Shown: positions 19,938 to 29,086 of the stretch, piece by piece
How the letters are laid out: every line of letters begins with the position of its first letter
Numbering within the stretch: position 1 is the stretch's first letter
NCBI GenBank assembly: GCA_963848085.1
Contig: CAWKCE010000005.1
Span: 711,075-775,074 of the forward strand
Reading direction: 5' to 3'
DNA from: CAWKCE01 sp032127035
Lineage (GTDB): Bacteria > Actinomycetota > Actinomycetes > JAHEKZ01
Length of the DNA stretch: 64,000 nucleotides
Notes under the pieces: generated by a model
Databases searched by the model: none
Told to the model about the DNA's origin: nothing
Seen by the model: the letters and a program-made list of their open reading frames with translations, nothing else
Translations under genes and position numbers: made by a program

Positions 19938-21116
19938 TCAGGGAGTGAGTGGCGCGGCGGCCGTCAGCCGGGCGACGGCCTCGTCGAGGACGTGGTCCTG
20001 CTTGGTGAAGGTCCAGCGGACCAGGGTGCGGACCGGGTCGGAAGGGTCGTAGAAGACCGAGCAGGGGATCGCCACCACGCCGGCGCGCTCCACCAGCGCC
20101 CGGCAGAACTGTTGGTCGTCGTCCCAACCGAGCGAGGCGATGTCGGTGGTCACGAAGTAGGTGCCGTCCGGGCGCCCAGGGTCAAGCCCGGCCGCAGAAA
20201 GCCCGCGGCACAGCAGGTCACGGCGGTCCTGCAGTGACCGGCGGAGCCCGGCGACCCAGGGCATCTCGTGCGTCAGCGCGTACGCGACGGCGTACTGGAA
20301 GGGCCCCCCACTCACGTACGTCAGATACTGCTTGACCGTGCGGACCGCTGACACCAAAGGAGCCGGACCCGTCGCCCATCCGATCTTCCAACCGGTGAAC
20401 GAGAACGTCTTGCCGCTGCTGCTCACCGAGACGGTCCGGTCCCACATGCCGGGAAGGGTGGCGAACGGCACGTGCGCGACGTCGAACGTCAGGTGCTCGT
20501 ACACATCGTCGGTGACAACCACGATCCGCGGATGCGCGTCCACCACCCGCGCGATGGCCGCGAGCTCGTCGGGGGTGAGGACCATGCCCGTGGGGTTGTG
20601 TGGCGAGTTCAACAGCAGCACCCGCGTGCGGTCGGTCACGGCAGCGCGCAGCGCTGACTCGTCCAGCCGGAATTCGGGCGCCTGCAGGCGCACACCCTTG
20701 AGCACGCCCCGCGCCATGGCGACCGCCGCGGGATAGGAGTCGAACCACGGCTCCAGCACGACGACCTCGTCACCGTCGTCGACGAACGCGAGGACCGCGG
20801 CGGTCAGGGCTTCCGTGGCGCCGGTGGTCACGAGCACCTCGGTGTCGGGGTTCAGGTCGACTCCGTAGACCGCGTTCTGGTGAGCCGCCACGGCCTGCCG
20901 GAGCTCGGGGATGCCGGGACCTGGTGGGTACTGGTTGCCCCACCCCTCGAGGATCGCGTGCGTGGCTGCCTCCGCGACGCTGCGCGGACCATCGAGGTCC
21001 GGGAAGCCCTGACCGAGATTCACCGCACCGGTCGCGGTCGCCAGAGCCGACATCTCCGCGAAGATCGTGGTGCCGAGTGGACGAAGGCGGGGGACCAGCG
21101 GGGTCTCGTGGGTCAC
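19938..21116 (-). CDS. class I/II PLP aminotransferase
   Basis: 392 residues, fold type I. The motif NLGQGFPDLD near residue 33, NSPHNPTG near 165 and the PLP lysine in SSSGKTFSFTGWKIGW near 230 place it with the DapC/kynurenine-aminotransferase/methionine-aminotransferase group; substrate is uncertain. The GTG start (V-T-H-E-T-P) was preferred because the longer frame adds 34 residues with no homology and runs into the divergent P450 promoter. It converges on clpB with 16 bases between stops. Confidence 0.88.
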   Translation of the reverse strand: MTHETPLVPRLRPLGTTIFAEMSALATATGAVNLGQGFPDLDGPRSVAEAATHAILEGWGNQYPPGPGIPELRQAVAAHQNAVYGVDLNPDTEVLVTTGATEALTAAVLAFVDDGDEVVVLEPWFDSYPAAVAMARGVLKGVRLQAPEFRLDESALRAAVTDRTRVLLLNSPHNPTGMVLTPDELAAIARVVDAHPRIVVVTDDVYEHLTFDVAHVPFATLPGMWDRTVSVSSSGKTFSFTGWKIGWATGPAPLVSAVRTVKQYLTYVSGGPFQYAVAYALTHEMPWVAGLRRSLQDRRDLLCRGLSAAGLDPGRPDGTYFVTTDIASLGWDDDQQFCRALVERAGVVAIPCSVFYDPSDPVRTLVRWTFTKQDHVLDEAVARLTAAAPLTP

Positions 21117-21165
21117 TCGTGCATTGTTGTCCCCCGACACTGCTGACGTCAGGAGGGGAGGGGAC

Positions 21166-22121
21166 GTGGACGGCGAAGCCAGTGACTTCCGGCCGCAGGA
21201 TCCAGGGTTCGTCCGCAACCCCTACGCCGTCTTCGACCAGTACCGGTCGGCCGGCCGGGCGCTCCGGCATGCCGACACCGGGATGTGGCTCGCGTTCCGA
21301 CACGCCGACGCGGACGCAGTCCTGCGGAGTCGTTCGCTCGGCCGCATCTTCACGACGCGAGAGCCGGCCGACGTGTGGGACACGTTCAACTGGCTGCACG
21401 CCGACTCCATCCTGGACTCCGAGCCGCCGAAACACACCCGGCTGCGCGCCCTCGTCGCCAAGGCCTTCGCGCGTGGTCACGTCGAGCGGCTGCGGCCCCG
21501 CGTCCGGGAGCTGGCGTCCGGCCTGTTGGACGAGGTCGAGCCGGGCGGGCGCATGGATGTGATTACCGACTACGCCGAGCCGTTGCCGGTCATGGTGATC
21601 GCCGAGCTGCTCGGCATTCCGGAGGACGAGCGGGCGCCCCTGCGCCCGTGGTCCCAAGACATCGTGCGGATGTACGAGTACGAGCGAACCGACGCGCAGG
21701 AGGCGCGGGCGCGACGGTCGTGCGACGAGTTCGCCACCTACGTGGTGGAGCTGGCGGCTCGACGACGAGCTGCACCGGAAGACGACCTCGTCACCCATCT
21801 GGTTCAGGTGGAGGAGGCTGGCGAGAAGCTCGACGAACGCGAGCTCGTCGCCACCTGCGTGCTGCTCCTGAACGCCGGCCACGAGGCCAGCGTGAACGTT
21901 TCGGCAACGGCATTGCGGCGTTGTTCGACTTCCCCGAGCAGCTGGACCGGTACCGCGCCGACCCGTGGCCGTTGGCCGAGACGGCAGTGGAGGAGTTCCT
22001 GCGGTACGACGCGCCGCTGCAGCTGTTCGAGCGCTTCCCCGGCCTGGCCCCGGACGGTGATCCGGCCCCCCGCCACACGTTCGTCCTGCGCGGCTACCAG
22101 AGTCTGCCGGTGACCTGGTGA
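21166..22121 (+). pseudogene. cytochrome P450 remnant: frameshift plus loss of heme-binding loop
   Basis: Starts well (GTG after AGGAGGGGAGG; DPGFVRNPYAVFDQYR) and keeps P450 landmarks: C-helix PPKHTRLR, I-helix LLLNAGHEASVN and the K-helix ExxR (EEFLRYD). At about 21,902 the frame shifts by one base (NV then FGNGIAALFDFP in another frame). After APLQLFER the sequence jumps straight to the family's last 25 residues (RFPGL...FVLRGYQSLPVTW). The whole segment with the heme-ligand Cys motif (FxxGxHxCxG), about 100 residues, is missing, so it cannot bind heme. The next gene overlaps its stop. An assembly collapse between short repeats is the alternative. Confidence 0.85.
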
Positions 22122-23209
22122 TCGGTCCCGACTCCGCGGTCCCGTCACACCCCCTGCTTGACGCGGCAGCGCCGCTGTTCGCGTCCGTTGCGGCCGACGC
22201 CGAGGCGATCGACGTCGACGGGGTCGCCAGCGCCCACGTCCGCGCTCTCGCTGACGTCGGGTTTCTGGGAGCGTGGGCACCGGTGGACGTCGGGGGCGGC
22301 GGGGCGCCGCCGGCTGTCGTCCGTGAGCTCGTCGAGCAGCTGTCCGGTGCCTCCGGGGCGCTGTGGTTCGTCGCCACGCAGCACCGGTCTCCAGCGGAGG
22401 TCGCGCTCACGACGGGCAACGTCGCGCTGCGCGACCGGTGGGCTCGGCCACTGGCCTCGGGGGCCGCCCTGGGCGCCGTCGCGTTCGCCCATCTGCGACG
22501 GCCCGGCCCACCGAGCGTGCTTGCCGAGCGCGCTTCGTCCGGCTGGGTGGTCAGCGGACGGCTGGACTGGGTGACGTCGTGGGGGCTGGCCGACGTGCTG
22601 CTGCTCATGGCCGAGACCAGCGACGGGCAGGTTGTCCAGTCGCTCGTCCCGGCGACCGAACGGCCCGGGTTGGACGTCACGGGTCGATTGGCGCTGGCGG
22701 CGATGGGAGCGACCTCGACCGTCGGCGTGACCTTGGACCGGATGCTGGTCTCCGACCATGAGGTGGCACGGATTCTGCCCAAGTCGGAGTGGGCGGCCCG
22801 CGACGCCGAGCGCACGTCGAACGCGGCCCCGGCGTCGTTCGGCTTGGCCCGAGCCGCCCTTGCCCGGCTGGCGGCGACGTCGACCCGACGGGGCTCGGCA
22901 GCCGGCGGAGACCTGGCAGCCGCCCTGCGTGAGCGACTGGTCGTGGTGCGGCGCCGCGCCTACCAGCTCATCGACGACACCCCGGCCGCAGACGCTCTCG
23001 ACGAGCGCGTGCGGCTGCGGGCGGAGTCGCTGGACCTCGCGCACCGGGCTTCGGTGGCGCTGGTCACGACCGAGGCGGGGCGGGCGATGTTGGTGGAGTC
23101 CCCGGCGCAGCGCTGGGCACGCGAGGCACTGTTCCACCTGGTCCAGGCCCAGACCGGAGCCCTGCGGGAGGAGCTCCTGGGATCCTGGCGGCGGGGACTG
23201 CCCGGCTGA
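22118..23209 (+). CDS. divergent acyl-CoA dehydrogenase-like protein
   Basis: 363 residues with the overall helix-barrel-helix layout of acyl-CoA dehydrogenases (helical N-terminus through V-E-Q-L-S-G-A-S-G; beta section GWVVSGRLDWVTSWGLADVLLLMAE; helical C-terminus). It lacks the canonical FAD signature (xVLTEPxAGSD); its equivalent reads AFAHLRRPGP, and no clear catalytic Glu is visible. Together these suggest an atypical FAD enzyme or a degenerate paralogue. The GTG start overlaps the P450 remnant stop (GTGA), so the two were once coupled. Function unknown. Confidence 0.7.
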   Translation: MIGPDSAVPSHPLLDAAAPLFASVAADAEAIDVDGVASAHVRALADVGFLGAWAPVDVGGGGAPPAVVRELVEQLSGASGALWFVATQHRSPAEVALTTGNVALRDRWARPLASGAALGAVAFAHLRRPGPPSVLAERASSGWVVSGRLDWVTSWGLADVLLLMAETSDGQVVQSLVPATERPGLDVTGRLALAAMGATSTVGVTLDRMLVSDHEVARILPKSEWAARDAERTSNAAPASFGLARAALARLAATSTRRGSAAGGDLAAALRERLVVVRRRAYQLIDDTPAADALDERVRLRAESLDLAHRASVALVTTEAGRAMLVESPAQRWAREALFHLVQAQTGALREELLGSWRRGLPG

Positions 23210-23243
23210 CAGCCGCGGTCCACCCTCGTGCGAGGCTGCCGGC

Positions 23244-24016
23244 ATGAGCACAGCACTGGTGACCGGGCCGACCTCTGGGATCGGCAATGCCTTCGCACGC
23301 CGACTGGCGTCGGACGGGTACGACCTCGTCCTCGTCGCCCGCGACGCAGAGCGCCTGGCCGACCTCGCCGACGAGCTGCGGAGCCGGGGAGTGGGCGCCG
23401 AGGTGATCGTGGCCGACCTGTCCGATCGCGAGCAGCTCGCGGTCGTCGAGAAGCGGCTGCGCGACCCGGAGCGTCCGGTAGACCTCTGGTCAACAACGCG
23501 GGCTTCGTGCTCAACCAGCGGTTCGTCGATGCGCCGGTGGAGGACGAGCAGCGTCAGCTCGACGTCCTGGTCACCGCGGTGCTCCGGCTCAGCCACGCCG
23601 CGGCCGGACCTATGGCGGAGCGAGGGCACGGGGCGATCATCAACGTGTCGAGCGTGGCGTCCTTCCTCCCGTTCGGCACCTACGGCGCCGCCAAGTCGTG
23701 GGTGACCGCGTTCTCACAGGCGCTCGCGAGCCAGCTGGGCCGTCGTGGCGTCCGGGTCATGGCGCTGTGCGCCGGGTTCGTGCGTACCGAGTTCCAGGAG
23801 CGGGCCGGGATCGAGGTCGGGCAGTCACGTGAGTGGATCTGGCTGGACGTTGACGACCTGGTGTCCGCCGCGCTGTCTGACCTGGCGAGAGGCAAGGTCA
23901 TCTCCGTCCCGGGATGGCAGTACAAGGCCGTGGCAGGCGCCACCCAGCTGGTCCCCCGGGGTGCGATCGGCCAGCTCGCTCGCCTGCGACGTCGGGTGGT
24001 CGGGGGGCGGCGGTGA
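23244..24016 (+). pseudogene. short-chain dehydrogenase with single-base frameshift
   Basis: NAD(P)-dependent SDR: TGPTSGIG at residues 7-14, VNNAG, INVSSVASF and the active-site YGAAK are all present. However, the reading frame breaks near 23,485, where GACCTCTGGTCAAC would need one more C to read D-L-L-V-N-N-A-G. Without the break the product would be about 257 residues, normal for the family. A sequencing error is possible, but the neighbouring P450 is also broken, so genuine decay of the cluster should be considered. Its stop overlaps the following epimerase gene. Confidence 0.8.
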
Positions 24017-25011
24017 GCCCCCGCCTCCTGGTGGTCGGCGGCACCCAGTTCTTGGGTCGCCACGTCGTGGACGACGCGGTCCGCCGTGGCTACTCGGTGA
24101 CGACGTTCAACCGCGGCGTGACCGGGCTCGACGACCCGCGGGTGGAGGCACTTCACGGCGATCGCACCGAGGAGAAGGCCTGGACCGAGGTCGTCACTCG
24201 AGGCCCGTTCGACCTGGTCGTCGACACCTGCGGGTACGTGCCGCGAGTCGTGCTCGCCTCGGCCCGAGCGCTGGAGCCGGTGGCGGACCGCTACGTGTTC
24301 GTGTCGAGCATCTCCGCCCATCCCGAGCCATACGACGTCCCGATGTCCGCGGCGTCGGCGGTGTCGACGTGCGCCCCGGACGCTGGCCCGGACGACGGCG
24401 ACTACGGAGTCCTGAAGGCCGGGTGCGAGAACGCGGTCAGCTCGGTGTTCGGTCGCCGGGGGACCGTGGTCCGGCCGGGCCTGATCCTCGGCCCGTGGGA
24501 GAGCATCGGGCGGCTGCCGTGGTGGCTCGACCGGATGTCCCGCGGCGGGGAGGTGCTCGCCCCGGGTGCCGATAACCGCCCCTTTCAGGCGGTCGACGCC
24601 CGTGACCTCGCGGCGTTCTGCCTGACGGCCGGTGAGGTCGGCGCTGCCGGACCCTTCGACGTGGTGTGCCATCCGGGGCGCGACAGCTGGGGAGACCTGC
24701 TCGCGCTGGCCGCGGACGCGACCGGCGGTGGGGCGACGCTGCGCTGGGTCGATGACCAGACCCTGCTGGACGCCGGCGTGGAGCCGTGGAGCGAGCTGCC
24801 GATGTGGCTGCCGCCAGACCCGGCGTTCGCGCACTTCCTTGACGTCGACCCCAGCCACGCCGAGGCAGCAGGGCTGCGGTGCCGGCCGCTGGCCGAGACG
24901 GTGGCCGAGACGTGGTCGTGGCAGCAGTCGCTCACGGAGCCGTTCCGGATCGCCGAGGGGCATGGCTTGGACGCGGAGAAGGAGTCGGCGCTGCTGAGGT
25001 TGTCGCCGTGA
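24013..25011 (+). CDS. NAD-dependent epimerase/reductase family protein
   Basis: 332 residues, extended SDR-like. The N-terminal GGTQFLGRHVV is the nucleotide loop; the catalytic-type YxxxK is altered to DYGVLKAG near 135 (Y-G-V-L-K retained). It resembles the actinobacterial relatives of chloroplast mRNA-binding/isoflavone-reductase-like proteins that act on unknown sugars or small molecules. The GTG overlaps the SDR stop, making this the last gene of the P450-ACAD-SDR cluster. A hairpin follows the stop. Confidence 0.82.
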   Translation: MSPRLLVVGGTQFLGRHVVDDAVRRGYSVTTFNRGVTGLDDPRVEALHGDRTEEKAWTEVVTRGPFDLVVDTCGYVPRVVLASARALEPVADRYVFVSSISAHPEPYDVPMSAASAVSTCAPDAGPDDGDYGVLKAGCENAVSSVFGRRGTVVRPGLILGPWESIGRLPWWLDRMSRGGEVLAPGADNRPFQAVDARDLAAFCLTAGEVGAAGPFDVVCHPGRDSWGDLLALAADATGGGATLRWVDDQTLLDAGVEPWSELPMWLPPDPAFAHFLDVDPSHAEAAGLRCRPLAETVAETWSWQQSLTEPFRIAEGHGLDAEKESALLRLSP

Positions 25012-25017
25012 CGGCCA

Positions 25018-25039
25018 GGCGGGAAGCTCAGCTTCCGCC
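25018..25039. terminator. short hairpin between convergent genes
   Basis: Interrupted 9-bp stem (GGC, then GGAAGC, with complement and one bulged G) around a TCA loop, lying across the end of the hydrolase gene and just after the epimerase stop. Probably a bidirectional terminator. Confidence 0.5.
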
Positions 25040-25747
25040 GACCATCTGGCGCGCCAGCTCGTCCAGCGCGAACGCCACTTCTGCTGGGTCGGTGACCGCA
25101 GCGAAGTGGTGGCTCGGCACCGTTCTGACCGGCCACCCTCGAAGCCGTGCCGTCGCTGCTGGCTGGTCGTAGGCGGCTGACAGCTGCAGGTAGGTGACCG
25201 GCGCGTCTGGCCAGTCCTCAGGAAGGGGCAGCGGCTCGGTGAAGAAGTCGAGCCGGCGCGGACGGAGCGTGGCAAGCACGGTCGCACGAGCGGCCGGGTC
25301 GGTGATCTCGCCGGACAGCTCAGCGTCCGTCCACTCCGGGAAGGCCCCGCCGCCCTCGAGGTGCTCGGCAAGCCGTGCCGCCGCGGCTCCGTCCTCGAGC
25401 CGCATCACGTCGAGCCGGGTGGACGTCCGCGCGACCCGCGGCAGCATGGCGTCGACGAGCAGGTAGCCGGACACCGGGCGCTGTGCAGCGTTCCGGGCGA
25501 AGCCGATCTGCGGGAGCAGTGGGCCCGCTCCGCTGTGCCCGACGAGCACGCATGCACCGGAGCCAACCGATCCGAGCACCGCCTGCGCGGCGGCAGCCAC
25601 GTAGCGGCCCGCGTACGGCGGGACGTCGTCGGTGTCGATGTTCGGGGCGATGACGTCCCAGCCCAGCGAGCGCAGCTGGTCGGGGAGGGAGCCCCAGGCG
25701 CCCGCCGTGGTGAGCGGCGAGTGCAGCAGGACCAGGGTCGGTGGCAC
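25028..25747 (-). CDS. alpha/beta hydrolase
   Basis: 239 residues. Early HSPL oxyanion-type turn, nucleophile elbow GHSGAG near residue 70 (Ser nucleophile), a likely acid near LSAAYDQ and catalytic His in PSHHFAAV near the C-terminus complete a plausible triad. It is of the short cofactor-free type; substrate unknown. The first codon is GTG. It follows the ABC exporter genes on the same strand with 21 bases between. Confidence 0.85.
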   Translation of the reverse strand: MPPTLVLLHSPLTTAGAWGSLPDQLRSLGWDVIAPNIDTDDVPPYAGRYVAAAAQAVLGSVGSGACVLVGHSGAGPLLPQIGFARNAAQRPVSGYLLVDAMLPRVARTSTRLDVMRLEDGAAAARLAEHLEGGGAFPEWTDAELSGEITDPAARATVLATLRPRRLDFFTEPLPLPEDWPDAPVTYLQLSAAYDQPAATARLRGWPVRTVPSHHFAAVTDPAEVAFALDELARQMVGGS

Positions 25748-25768
25748 CAGGCAATTGTGGGGCGGTGG

Positions 25769-26827
25769 TCAGCCCACGTCGCGCCGGGTGAACGACAGCG
25801 CCGCCGGGACGGCGACGACCGTGAGGTAGACCAGGACGGTGAGCAGCGCCCGCCCGTTGGTCAGCTGCACCATGGTCGTCACCGTCTCCAGGCCCCCGTT
25901 GAGCTGCTCCTCGTACTGTCGTCCGGGAACCTCCAGCCCGCCCGGCGCCACGAACGCGACCGAGTTGGTGGTGAGCATGTACGCCTCGGAGCCGAACCTG
26001 ATCAGGCCGATGCGCACCGCGTTCTCCACGAACACCAGGTACACGAAGGCGGTGCCCAGGGAGGCGCCGGTGTTGCGCACCAGCATGGCGATGGCGTAGC
26101 CGAACGTCGCCGCGATGACGACGAGGACCAGTCCCCGTCCGGCGGTTCCCGCCAGCTCGCCGTAGAACCCGCTGGGCAGGGTCGAGTCAGGAATCCCGCG
26201 GAGCCACCCGGTGATGGCCCCCATGGCAAGACCGGTCGCCATCGCGACGGCTGCCGTCGCGGCGGTGACCAGTGCCAGGGCGAGCCACTTGATCGTGAGC
26301 AGCCGGAGCCGTCGGGGCTCCCACAGCAGCTGCAGCGTCATGGACCGCGACGACCACTCCGCACCACCGCTGCTGGCGCCGAGGACGAACGCGAGGGCGG
26401 CACCTGCCATCGTCACCGCGATGGCGACGGCCGGCAGGCCCTGCGACGTGTCGTACCGCGGGTCGCTGTAGAACCAGTCACGCTGGGGCTTGTCGCGCTC
26501 GTAGTCGGGCGCCGGACCGCACTGACGGTCGACCGACTCGCCCTCCGGCAGCTGGGCGACACACTGGTCCCAACCCCGTTGGTACTGGGGGAACTGCTTG
26601 TCCCAGTTCTGCAGCTCCCGCTCGTACTGGGCCACCGCGTCCGGGGGCGGCACGGCGGACCGTCCTGCGGCGAGGAACACGATGCCGCTCACCAGGATGA
26701 TCCCGACGAGAAGGACCAGCGTCAGCGCGCGGTAGAGCCGCCGGTGGGTGAGCCGGGACAGCTCGCTGCGCAGCTGGGGCACGGCCCGGTTGGGAGGCGT
26801 CGACAGCGGAGTGAGCAGGGTGGTCAT
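25769..26827 (-). CDS. ABC-2 type transporter permease
   Basis: 352 residues. An N-terminal helix after SRLTHRRLYRALT (about 37-58), an extracytoplasmic stretch of about 90 residues with two cysteines (WDQCVAQ, RQCGP), then five hydrophobic helices to the C-terminus. This is the layout of ABC-2 permeases of drug/bacteriocin-type exporters. The start is fixed by the ATGA overlap with the ATPase gene. With the ATPase it forms a complete half-transporter pair; the exported substrate is not deducible. Confidence 0.85.
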   Translation of the reverse strand: MTTLLTPLSTPPNRAVPQLRSELSRLTHRRLYRALTLVLLVGIILVSGIVFLAAGRSAVPPPDAVAQYERELQNWDKQFPQYQRGWDQCVAQLPEGESVDRQCGPAPDYERDKPQRDWFYSDPRYDTSQGLPAVAIAVTMAGAALAFVLGASSGGAEWSSRSMTLQLLWEPRRLRLLTIKWLALALVTAATAAVAMATGLAMGAITGWLRGIPDSTLPSGFYGELAGTAGRGLVLVVIAATFGYAIAMLVRNTGASLGTAFVYLVFVENAVRIGLIRFGSEAYMLTTNSVAFVAPGGLEVPGRQYEEQLNGGLETVTTMVQLTNGRALLTVLVYLTVVAVPAALSFTRRDVG

Positions 26828-27756
26828 GCCGGGCTCCCCTCGTCGAGCCCGGACCCTTCGGTGAGGGTGAGGAACGCCTGCTCGAGGTCGGCCTGCACGG
26901 GCATCAGCCACGACGCGTACAGCTGCTGCTCGGCAAGGGCGCGGACCACGACGGCGCCGTCGGGCACCTGGTCGACGAGGAGGCCCTGCCCGTCGTCGGT
27001 CACCTGGAAGCCGGCGGCCCGGAGGACCTGTGCCGCTCGGGGGGCGTCACCGATGCCCACCCGGATGGCACCGGTCGCCTGCGCCGCGAGCACGTCGGCG
27101 ACGCGCCCACCGGCGATGTACTTGCCCCTCGCCAGGATCGTGACGTCGTCGCAGATCTGCTGCACCTCGGCGAGCAGGTGTGACGACAAGAAGACGGTGA
27201 CTGCGTCGTCGCCCAGGCGTCGCAGCAGCTCGCGGACCTCCTTCATGCCGGCCGGGTCCAGCCCGTTGCTCGGCTCGTCCAGCACGAGCAGCTTGGGCCG
27301 CTTGAGCAGCGCCGCCGCGATGCCCAGCCGTTGACGCATGCCCAACGAGTAGCCCTTGACCCGCTCCGCGGCGGCGTCGCGCAGGCCGACGAGCTCCAGT
27401 ACCTCGTCGACGCGCTGTTCAGGGAGGGACGCCGCCGTGGCCAGCAGCCGCAGGTTGAGCCGCCCGGTATACGCCGGGAAGAAGGCGGGGCTCTCGAGCA
27501 GCACACCGACGTCGCCGACGACGGTGGGCAGGGCGTTCGGAACGTCGGTGCCGAGCAACCGCATCGAGCCGCTGTCGGCACGGGCGAGCCCGAGCAGGCA
27601 GCGCAGGGTGGTCGTCTTGCCCGATCCGTTCGGGCCGAGGAAGCCGTGGACTCCGCCCTCCTCGACGACGAGCTCCAGCCCGTCGAGAGCCGCCTTGGGC
27701 TTCTTGCCTCGACGCCGGTAAGTCTTGCGAACGTCGTGCGCCTCGATCACTGCCAC
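26824..27756 (-). CDS. ABC transporter ATP-binding protein
   Basis: 310 residues. Walker A GPNGSGKTT near 41-49, Q-loop region, signature YSLGMRQR, Walker B LLVLDEP followed by SNGLDPAG, and H-loop SSHLL, all in order. A C-terminal extension of about 90 residues is typical of drug-resistance (DrrA/CcmA-like) ATPases. It is immediately coupled to the permease. It is divergent from pyrE across a gap of about 70 bases. Confidence 0.93.
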   Translation of the reverse strand: MAVIEAHDVRKTYRRRGKKPKAALDGLELVVEEGGVHGFLGPNGSGKTTTLRCLLGLARADSGSMRLLGTDVPNALPTVVGDVGVLLESPAFFPAYTGRLNLRLLATAASLPEQRVDEVLELVGLRDAAAERVKGYSLGMRQRLGIAAALLKRPKLLVLDEPSNGLDPAGMKEVRELLRRLGDDAVTVFLSSHLLAEVQQICDDVTILARGKYIAGGRVADVLAAQATGAIRVGIGDAPRAAQVLRAAGFQVTDDGQGLLVDQVPDGAVVVRALAEQQLYASWLMPVQADLEQAFLTLTEGSGLDEGSPA

Positions 27757-27826
27757 GCGGGCCCCCGTTCTGAGGTGAGTGGCAACCTACCCCGACCTCA
27801 CACCCGCCCCCGCTAGGTTGAGCGGC

Positions 27827-28363
27827 GTGGCCGATCGCGACGCGTTACTCCAACAGATCCAGGACAAGGCCGTCGTCCGCGGCCGCGTCGTGCTGTCGTC
27901 CGGCAAGGAGGCCGACTACTACGTCGACCTGCGGCGCGTAACCCTGGACGCGCAGGCCGCCCCGCTGGTGGGGTCGGTGATGCTCGACCTCACGGCGGAC
28001 CTGGACTTCGACGCCGTGGGTGGTCTCACCTTGGGCGCCGACCCGGTCGCTACCGCCATGCTCCATGCCGCCGCTGCGCGTGGTCGTCGGCTCGACGCGT
28101 TCGTGGTCCGCAAGGCAGAGAAGCAGCACGGCCTGCAGCGTCGTATCGAAGGCCCGGACGTCGCCGGCCGCCGAGTACTCGCCGTCGAGGACACGTCGAC
28201 CACGGGCGGATCCGTCCTGGCCGCGGTCGAGGCACTTCGAGAGGCGGGCGCCGAGGTGGTCGCGGTGGCGGTGATCGTGGAGCGCGGTGCGGCGCCGACC
28301 GTCCAGGGGGCAGGTCTGGAGTACCGGGCGGTGTTCCAGCCGGCTGACCTGGGTCTCGGGTAG
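27827..28363 (+). CDS. pyrE: orotate phosphoribosyltransferase
   Basis: Transfers the PRPP ribosyl group to orotate in UMP synthesis. 178 residues; LSSGKEADYYVDLR near 24-37 is the orotate/OMP-binding stretch, and the PRPP loop VLAVEDTSTTGGS lies near 113-125. The GTG giving V-A-D-R-D-A-L-L-Q fits the family length; an earlier GTG would add 16 residues. It lies alone of the pyr genes, directly before a membrane protein and lemA on the same strand. Confidence 0.94.
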   Translation: MADRDALLQQIQDKAVVRGRVVLSSGKEADYYVDLRRVTLDAQAAPLVGSVMLDLTADLDFDAVGGLTLGADPVATAMLHAAAARGRRLDAFVVRKAEKQHGLQRRIEGPDVAGRRVLAVEDTSTTGGSVLAAVEALREAGAEVVAVAVIVERGAAPTVQGAGLEYRAVFQPADLGLG

Positions 28364-28366
28364 ACC

Positions 28367-29086
28367 GTGGAGTGGCTCGGCTTCGTCGTGCTGGCCCTCG
28401 CCGTCGCCGCCGTATGTGCGGTACTGGTGCTGGTTGCCGTCCTCGAGCACCGCCGCGTCAGCGAGCTCCGCGCCGAATGCCTGCGCCGGGGCTGGACCTA
28501 CCGGGCGGAGGACCTGTCGCTCGTGGACCGCTGGACCGCGGGCCCGTTCGGCACCGGGCAGACCCGACGCGCGCGGCACGTCGTGAGCGGCCGGAACGGC
28601 GATCGTGCTTTCCTGGCGTTCGAGTACAGCTACAAGCGCTCGTCCGGGTCAGGTGACCAGCGGCGCACGACCACCTACCGGTTCACCGTGTGCACGTTGG
28701 GACTGCCGGTGCCGCTGCCGATGCTGCGCGTCGACCCCGAGGGCTGGGTGAGCAGGTTCACCGATGCGGTCGGGATCATGGACCAGGTCGATGTCGAGAG
28801 CGAGGCGTTCAACCGGGCTTTCGCCGTGCGGGCGACTGACCGGAAGTTCGCCTACGACGTGCTCCATCCTCGTCATCTGGAGCTTCTCCTGGCGGGCGAC
28901 CGAATGGGCTGGTGGATCGAGGGAACCGAGATCCTGTCGTCCGCCGAGCGCAGGCTCGATCTGGGGCGGGTGGACGGGACGCTCACGGGGCTCGCTCGCG
29001 TCGTGGACCAGATCCCGGGCTTCGTCTGGCGTGATCGGGGATACGATCCAGACGGTCCGTCCCCGCAACCGAGGAGTGCGAAATGA
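28367..29086 (+). CDS. membrane-anchored protein of unknown function, coupled to lemA
   Basis: 239 residues with one N-terminal helix (about 3-27, LGFVVLALAVAAVCAVLVLVAVL) and a soluble cytoplasmic part with an aromatic beta-rich core (FLAFEYSYKR, TTYRFTVCTLG, MGWWIEG). DUF3137-like proteins next to LemA share this plan, but I cannot confirm homology. Its stop overlaps the lemA start by ATGA, so the products are probably partners at the membrane. Confidence 0.7.
   Translation: MEWLGFVVLALAVAAVCAVLVLVAVLEHRRVSELRAECLRRGWTYRAEDLSLVDRWTAGPFGTGQTRRARHVVSGRNGDRAFLAFEYSYKRSSGSGDQRRTTTYRFTVCTLGLPVPLPMLRVDPEGWVSRFTDAVGIMDQVDVESEAFNRAFAVRATDRKFAYDVLHPRHLELLLAGDRMGWWIEGTEILSSAERRLDLGRVDGTLTGLARVVDQIPGFVWRDRGYDPDGPSPQPRSAK

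Noticed and set aside
19938..21116. Kynurenine aminotransferase working with the kynureninase 31 kb away
   Set aside because: The aminotransferase subgroup is not resolved by the motifs seen, and the two genes are too far apart to imply a joint pathway.
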